From the NCBI GenBank assembly GCA_913056375.1, contig CAJXNF010000207.1, positions 1 through 5,792 on the forward strand: a DNA stretch of 5,792 nt, given 5' to 3'. Below the pieces are notes generated by a model. It saw nothing but the letters and a program-made list of their open reading frames with translations, did not search any database and was not told the DNA's origin. The stretch comes from an uncultured Pseudomonadota bacterium. Its GTDB lineage: Bacteria; SAR324; NAC60-12. Below are positions 5,271 through 5,792 of the stretch, piece after piece. Within the stretch, counting starts at the first letter, position 1. Each line of letters begins with the position of its first letter. Position numbers and translations under genes: made by a program.

Positions 5271-5303
5271 TTAAAAAATTGTAAGTGCTTCATTGCCCTT
5301 ACA
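5271..5303 (-). terminator. possible weak intrinsic terminator or attenuator
   Basis: Read on the minus strand, TGTAAG and CTTACA (plus-strand 5298-5303 and 5280-5285) pair around a 12-base loop in which an inner GC/GC pair could add to the stem. An A then T6 follows. It lies after the 75-aa gene and 30-50 bases before the 204-aa gene, so partial read-through would give the secreted protein a lower level, or a separate promoter may drive it. The stem is short and AT-rich. Confidence 0.4.
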
Positions 5304-5335
5304 GTGTCAGTTGGGGTCAATAACCATTTGAGTTG

Positions 5336-5563
5336 TTAGACTGCAGCACCTTTTGCACGGTCGCTGTAGTCAATGGCTTTAACTGCTCCGTAAGCGATTG
5401 CAGCGCAGGATACTACGATGCCAAAAGCCGCAACGGAGGCTAAAGATTTGTCTGAGAAAGATACGTCCCGAACAGCCATCCAACATACAATTCCAGTGAT
5501 TGCAGGGATTACAGGAGCAGTTACTGAGGCAGTTTTTCTTAAGATTGCTACTACTTTTTTCAT
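5336..5563 (-). CDS. small membrane protein with two predicted transmembrane segments, 75 aa
   Basis: I do not recognise this protein. It starts MKKVVAILRKTASVT and has two hydrophobic stretches, about 13-31 (containing APVIPAITGIVCWMAV) and 41-62 (LASVAAFGIVVSCAAIAYGA), joined by a short polar loop VRDVSFSDKS. The C-terminus (DYSDRAKGAAV) is charged. A hairpin-like inner-membrane topology is likely. Small size and two helices recall holins or coat-like and pilin-like proteins, but no motif supports any of these. AAAAAGGT sits 5 bases before the ATG (CCT at plus-strand 5569-5571), a good ribosome site. It follows the 65-aa gene by 30 bases with no terminator, so the two are probably one operon. 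Confidence 0.65.
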   Translation of the reverse strand: MKKVVAILRKTASVTAPVIPAITGIVCWMAVRDVSFSDKSLASVAAFGIVVSCAAIAYGAVKAIDYSDRAKGAAV

Positions 5564-5593
5564 AATTACCTTTTTGATTGAAATTAAAGTTGT

Positions 5594-5791
5594 TCAAGAA
5601 CCGGCTAGACAAGACCAAGTTACCGTAGAAGAGTTTCCAGACCTTGTCTGAGAAGGAATATAGAAATCTAACAATGAATTCTTTGGTGCTTGTTCAATGT
5701 CGGTATCGCCTGATTTTTTAGAATTCCACATTGATTTATGAATCAAACCCATAGAACAGATTGAGATCGTTAAACCGAATAACTTTTTCAT
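5594..5791 (-). CDS. small possibly exported protein, 65 aa
   Basis: I do not recognise this protein. The ATG lies one base from the window edge, so the ribosome site is not visible and an upstream start cannot be excluded. The N-terminus MKKLFGLTISICSMGLI is basic then hydrophobic, as in a short signal or anchor, but the core is short. Cys12 is preceded by I-S-I, a poor lipobox. The rest is polar (HKSMWNSKKSGDTDIEQAPK, then IPSQTRSGNSSTVTW). A 7-bp inverted repeat (5607-5613 and 5643-5649) overlaps the C-terminal codons. It shares the MKK start, size class and direction of the next two genes. Confidence 0.5.
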   Translation of the reverse strand: MKKLFGLTISICSMGLIHKSMWNSKKSGDTDIEQAPKNSLLDFYIPSQTRSGNSSTVTWSCLAGS

Positions 5792-5792
5792 A

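Noticed and set aside
5607..5649. 7-bp inverted repeat AGACAAG/CTTGTCT as a terminator
   Set aside because: The loop is 29 bases, there is no T tract, and it lies within the coding end of the 65-aa gene.

Overview
The window looks like a piece of a moderate-GC, Gram-negative-type bacterial chromosome. A UmuD-type SOS peptidase, a QmcA-like SPFH protein paired with NfeD, and Shine-Dalgarno-led genes with signal peptides all fit a proteobacterium or relative. The sequence alone does not fix the taxon.

Left part (1-2837, plus strand): two compact gene clusters. The first holds the tail of an unknown gene (1-45), an unrecognised ~103-aa protein (42-353), a UmuD-like self-cleaving S24 peptidase with an intact Ser/Lys dyad (368-814) and a small single-domain cupin with all metal ligands (820-1188). 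Spacings are a few bases and one stop/start overlaps, so this is probably one transcript. No umuC lies in the window. After a 168-base gap with a possible promoter comes a QmcA/paraslipin-like SPFH membrane protein (1357-2367) overlapping by one base a short NfeD-like protein (2367-2837), a classic membrane-quality-control pair.

Middle part (2838-4635): mostly gene-poor. It contains a possible small minus-strand gene (3233-3433), a possible 40-aa membrane peptide (3676-3798, minus), several inverted repeats, a G-rich polypurine tract and a clear decayed gene. From about 4044 to 4482 one frame, once three stop codons and a one-base frameshift are looked through, reads as a Nu1-like phage terminase small subunit (N-terminal helix-turn-helix plus C-terminal dimerisation/motor-binding region). 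A short open frame starts in its stop codon by an ATGA overlap and quickly ends beside a 9-bp GC-rich hairpin. This is a degraded prophage relic.

Right part (4636-5792, minus strand): three small genes in a row, all beginning Met-Lys-Lys: a 65-aa protein with a hydrophobic N-terminus, a 75-aa protein with two predicted membrane segments, and a 204-aa secreted protein with a signal peptide and two families of internal repeats. I recognise none of these. Together they are the most plausible uncharacterised system in the window, perhaps a small exported or surface module. A weak intrinsic terminator or attenuator lies between the 75-aa and 204-aa genes.
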